From positions 1 through 8,805 of the forward strand of contig CAZXCQ010000263.1 in NCBI GenBank assembly GCA_964639275.1: 8,805 nt of DNA, in the 5' to 3' direction. The notes below the pieces were generated by a model. That model was not told the origin of the DNA, did no database searches, and saw nothing but the letters and a program-made list of their open reading frames with translations. This document shows positions 6,191 to 8,805 of this stretch, one piece after another. The position numbers and the translations under genes are program-made. Positions within the stretch are counted from its first letter, which is position 1; the number at the start of each line of letters is the position of its first letter. Source of the DNA: CAZXCQ01 sp964639275. Its GTDB lineage: Bacteria > Desulfobacterota > DSM-4660 > Desulfatiglandales > Desulfatiglandaceae.

Positions 6191-6222
6191 TCCATCCCTC
6201 CAATACTCCATTACTCCAAATC
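6191..6222. repeat. four imperfect 8-bp tandem repeats
   Basis: Four consecutive units each begin with TCC: TCCATCCC (6191-6198), TCCAATAC (6199-6206), TCCATTAC (6207-6214) and TCCAAATC (6215-6222). The rough consensus is TCCAWTAC. The array abuts the stop codon of the livG-type gene (6223-6225) and lies 10 bases from the inverted-repeat element. A length change here would not alter any protein but would alter the livG-livH spacing. Confidence 0.65.
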
Positions 6223-7008
6223 CTACTCCCCGACTGTCCCCAGATAGGCCTGGATGACCTTTGGGTTTTTTTTGACCTCCTCCGGGGTTCCCTCGCCGAT
6301 CTTGTTTCCAAAATCCAGGACCACGATGCGGTCGCAGATATCCATGACCACCCCCATATCATGTTCGATCAGGGCGATGGTGTAATTCAGTTCTTCGTTT
6401 GCATCCAGGATAAAACGGGCAATATCCTCCTTTTCCTCGAGGTTCATCCCGGCCATGGGCTCGTCGAGGAGCAGGAGCTTGGGCTCTGCAGCCAGGGCAC
6501 GCCCCAGCTCTACCCTTTTCTGCAGGCCATAGGGCAACATCCCCGCTGGCTGTTTGCGGATGTTTTCGATCTCCAGAAAGTCTATGATCCACTCGACCGA
6601 TTCCCTGTGTTTGATTTCCTCCTTCTCACTCAGTCCCCAGTAAAAACCCTGGGAGAAGAAGTTTGATTTCATCTTCTGGTTCCGGCCCACAAGGATGTTT
6701 CCCAGGGTCGTCATTCCTCTAAAGAGGGCGAGATTCTGAAAGGTCCTGGCGATCCCCATGGCAGCCACATGGTGGGGTTTCATCTTGAGGGGTCTCTCCT
6801 TGCCCTCAAAAAAGATGCGGCCTTCATCCGGGGTATAGACCCCGTTGATAACATTGAGCATGGTGGTCTTGCCAGCGCCGTTTGGTCCAATGATGGCCAT
6901 GATCTCTCCCGGATATACCTCCAGGCTGACCCCGTTGAGTGCCTTTAACCCTCCAAAGGTGATACTGATGTCTTCTACGCGGAGTAAAGGTTCCCTCTTT
7001 TTATTCAT
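6223..7008 (-). CDS. livG: LIV-type ABC transporter ATPase, LivG family
   Basis: This is the partner ATPase of the importer, working as a heterodimer with the LivF-type protein. From the ATG at 7008 it has 261 residues. Walker A GPNGAGKT is at 41-48, Q-loop RTFQN at 88-92, signature LPYGLQKRVELGRAL at 158-172, Walker B LLLLDEP at 178-184, and switch His in EHD at 216. The C-terminal LivG-type ending is PEEVKKNPKVIQAYLG. The signature is LPYGL rather than the more usual LSYGQ. Another in-frame ATG at 7017 would add MEI, but GGAG (7019-7022) is only one base from it and ten bases from ATG 7008, so the shorter form is preferred. The ligase stop lies 15 bases upstream, indicating co-transcription. 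The symbol names the family, not the substrate. Confidence 0.92.
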   Translation of the reverse strand: MNKKREPLLRVEDISITFGGLKALNGVSLEVYPGEIMAIIGPNGAGKTTMLNVINGVYTPDEGRIFFEGKERPLKMKPHHVAAMGIARTFQNLALFRGMTTLGNILVGRNQKMKSNFFSQGFYWGLSEKEEIKHRESVEWIIDFLEIENIRKQPAGMLPYGLQKRVELGRALAAEPKLLLLDEPMAGMNLEEKEDIARFILDANEELNYTIALIEHDMGVVMDICDRIVVLDFGNKIGEGTPEEVKKNPKVIQAYLGTVGE

Positions 7009-7023
7009 AATTTCCATGCTCCA

Positions 7024-8805
7024 TCAAAATGTCTCGGCATCACGGATCTTGAGATCAGCCTTCATGGTGGTGGTCCTGCCATCCTCATAGGTAAATGTCG
7101 CATCCACCTTTACACTATCTTCTCTTTCATCATAAAGCGCATCAATCAGTTTACCATACTTTTCTGCGACAAACTTCCTTCTTACCTTCCTCGTTCGGGT
7201 TATCTCCCCGTCATCGGGGTCAAGCTCCTTGTGCAGCAGTAAAAAGCGCCTGATCTGGGCCCCTTTTAGTTTTTCATCCTGGCTCAGGCTCTTGTTGACC
7301 CGGATGACTCCCTCATAAATGAGATCATAGACCTCGGGCTTCTGCGCCAGATCCGTATAACTGGTATAGGGGATATGGCGTCGCTCGGCCCAGTTCCCGA
7401 CGGCCCCGTAATCGATATCAATAAAGGCAGAAACATAGTCCATATCCTTTCCGTGGGCCACGGCCTCCTTGATATAGGGGCTGAACTTGAGCTTGTTCTC
7501 TATATATTTGGGGGCAAACAGGGTCCCATCTTTCAGTCTGCTTACATCTTTGGCCCGGTCTATGATCTTGAGATGCCCCTTCTCGGTCATGTATCCGGCA
7601 TCGCCAGACTGGACATAGCCGTCTTTAAGGGTCTCCTCTGTTGCCTCGGCGTTCTTATAGTACCCCGTAAAGTTGCCCGGACTCTTATAGGTGACTTCGC
7701 CCCTGTCAGTGATCTTTATGTCCACTCCGGGTGCAGGCGCTCCCACGGTTTCAGAATCAATGTCGCCATCTTTTTGAAGGGATATGAGGGCGGTACTCTC
7801 AGTCATACCGTAAAGCTGTTTCAAGTTCATCCCCAAGGACCGAAAAAACTCAAATATCTCCGGGCCGATCGCCTCCCCCGCAGTATAGGCGACGCGGACC
7901 TTTTTCATGCCAAGGTTATCCAAAAGAGGGGCATAAACAAGGGTCCTGCCTAGTTGATAGAGAATTCTTAGGCCGATGGGGACCGATTCACGCGCTATTC
8001 TCAATTTTTCCACCTTATTTGCCACATCCATAAAGAAGTGAAACATCTTCCGCTTGATCCAGGCGGCATCTTCCATCTTGATCATGACCTGCGTCAGCAT
8101 GTTCTCCCAGATCCTTGGTGGGCAGAAAATATAGGTAGGCCCGATTTCCCGCATGTCGTGGACCACGGTAGAAGTGTCTTCCGGGCAATTAGGCGTAAAT
8201 CCGGCGACCATGGCCTCTGCGTAAGAAAAGATGTGGTCTCCGATCCAGGCCATGGGAAGATAGGCCATCACCTCTTCGTTTGCCGTGAGGCCATCCCAGT
8301 CAATAAAGCCCTGGGCAGCGTCAACAACAGCTCGGTACAAAAGCATAACCCCTTTGGGATTACCGGTGGTACCGGAGGTATAGCAGATGATGGCGAGGTC
8401 ATCCGGTTGCCCTTTGTTGACCTCCCCCATGAAAAAGCCGGGGTTCTCCTCACCGAATTTTCGGCCCAGTTCCTGGACGTGGGTAAAGGCCATCAGGAAT
8501 GGCTCGGTGTAGTTTCGCATCCCTTTCGGGTCATCATAGAATATGTATTCGAGTCTGGGGATTTCTTCTCTTAAGGCCAGTAACTTGTCGGACTGCTCCT
8601 GGTCTTCGGCCAGGGCAAATCGGGCCTCAGAGTGATCCAGGATATAGTGGAGCTCCTTTTCGATGGCATCCTGATAGAGTGGCACAGGCACTCCGCCCAG
8701 GCACTGAGTTGCGGCCAGCCCCCAATAGAGCTGGGGCCTGTTGTCGCCGATAATGGCCATTTTGTCTCCCCTCTTGAAACCGAGCGAGGCCAGGCCAAGG
8801 GCGAA
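7024..8805 (-). CDS. AMP-forming acyl-CoA ligase (long-chain type), 5' end outside the window
   Basis: This cytoplasmic or membrane-associated enzyme of the ANL superfamily activates a carboxylic acid with ATP to an acyl-adenylate and then to acyl-CoA. The frame stays open to the window edge: 15 codons before the first Met (8760) read FALGLASLGFKRGDK, which is family sequence, so the start lies beyond 8805. Counting from that Met, the P-loop motif YTSGTTGNPKGV is at 127-138, YGMTE at 317-321, SGDAGY at 385-390, and the hinge motif DRAKD at 401-405. The likely adenylation Lys is at 525 in TRTRKVRRK. The large acyl-site domain and the rather divergent hinge place it near COG1022 long-chain ligases. 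A tail of about 30 residues after the usual end (VDATFTYEDGRTTTMKADLKI) looks like an extra beta hairpin. It leads the transporter operon, which suggests that it activates the imported acid. Fatty acid and aromatic acid substrates both remain possible. Confidence 0.92.
   Translation of the reverse strand, partial: FALGLASLGFKRGDKMAIIGDNRPQLYWGLAATQCLGGVPVPLYQDAIEKELHYILDHSEARFALAEDQEQSDKLLALREEIPRLEYIFYDDPKGMRNYTEPFLMAFTHVQELGRKFGEENPGFFMGEVNKGQPDDLAIICYTSGTTGNPKGVMLLYRAVVDAAQGFIDWDGLTANEEVMAYLPMAWIGDHIFSYAEAMVAGFTPNCPEDTSTVVHDMREIGPTYIFCPPRIWENMLTQVMIKMEDAAWIKRKMFHFFMDVANKVEKLRIARESVPIGLRILYQLGRTLVYAPLLDNLGMKKVRVAYTAGEAIGPEIFEFFRSLGMNLKQLYGMTESTALISLQKDGDIDSETVGAPAPGVDIKITDRGEVTYKSPGNFTGYYKNAEATEETLKDGYVQSGDAGYMTEKGHLKIIDRAKDVSRLKDGTLFAPKYIENKLKFSPYIKEAVAHGKDMDYVSAFIDIDYGAVGNWAERRHIPYTSYTDLAQKPEVYDLIYEGVIRVNKSLSQDEKLKGAQIRRFLLLHKELDPDDGEITRTRKVRRKFVAEKYGKLIDALYDEREDSVKVDATFTYEDGRTTTMKADLKIRDAETF

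Noticed and set aside
1801..7017. calling the transporter a branched-chain amino acid importer
   Set aside because: The LIV family covers amides, urea, aromatic and fatty acids as well. The linked CoA ligase argues against an amino acid substrate, so only family names are used.
8038..8574. 178-codon + strand open frame
   Set aside because: It is antisense to the acyl-CoA ligase, with no domain pattern; a shadow of biased codon use.

Overview
The window reads as chromosomal DNA of an anaerobic bacterium, most likely a Desulfobacterota (deltaproteobacterial) sulfate reducer or syntroph, or an uncultured relative. This is inferred from three things: moderately GC-rich coding DNA, a corrinoid methyl-carrier protein paired with a G3E GTPase, and a LIV-type (branched-chain amino acid family) ABC transporter operon led by a long-chain-type acyl-CoA ligase. 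No rRNA, tRNA, CRISPR array, phage gene or transposase gene was seen.

Left part, + strand (1-1749). A candidate sigma70 promoter precedes a two-gene unit. It encodes a corrinoid protein with the base-off/His-on cobalamin motif and a CobW/P47K-type G3E GTPase with a GCxCC metal motif and a His-rich linker. No methyltransferase partner lies in the window. For both genes the best-supported start is downstream of the longest open frame.

Convergent junction (1750-1800). The rightward GTPase gene and the leftward operon end 51 bases apart. No classical hairpin terminator is visible. Instead there is a compact run of five G-tracts, a strong G-quadruplex candidate on the + strand and a C-rich, rut-like stretch on the - strand.

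Main part, - strand (1801-8805). Six genes are transcribed leftward, in the order acyl-CoA ligase (5' end beyond the window), livG-type ATPase, livH-type permease, livM-type permease, periplasmic binding protein, livF-type ATPase. The transporter is complete: two ATPases, two permeases and one secreted binding protein. Its linkage to a CoA ligase suggests import of a carboxylic acid (fatty or aromatic) that is activated to its CoA thioester on entry, rather than amino acid uptake. The binding-protein gene has the best ribosome binding site seen and is followed by a GC-rich stem-loop, which fits higher expression of that component.

The livG-livH gap (6053-6222) is the most unusual non-coding stretch. 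It holds a nested inverted repeat resembling a miniature mobile element, whose centre matches the pattern ATTCCC-N8-GGGAAT known from Neisseria dRS3 repeats. Next to it lie four imperfect 8-bp tandem units that run right up to the livG stop codon. I found no clear evidence of a wholly new protein system. The best leads are the repeat cluster, the G-quadruplex at the convergent junction and the import-plus-activation operon.
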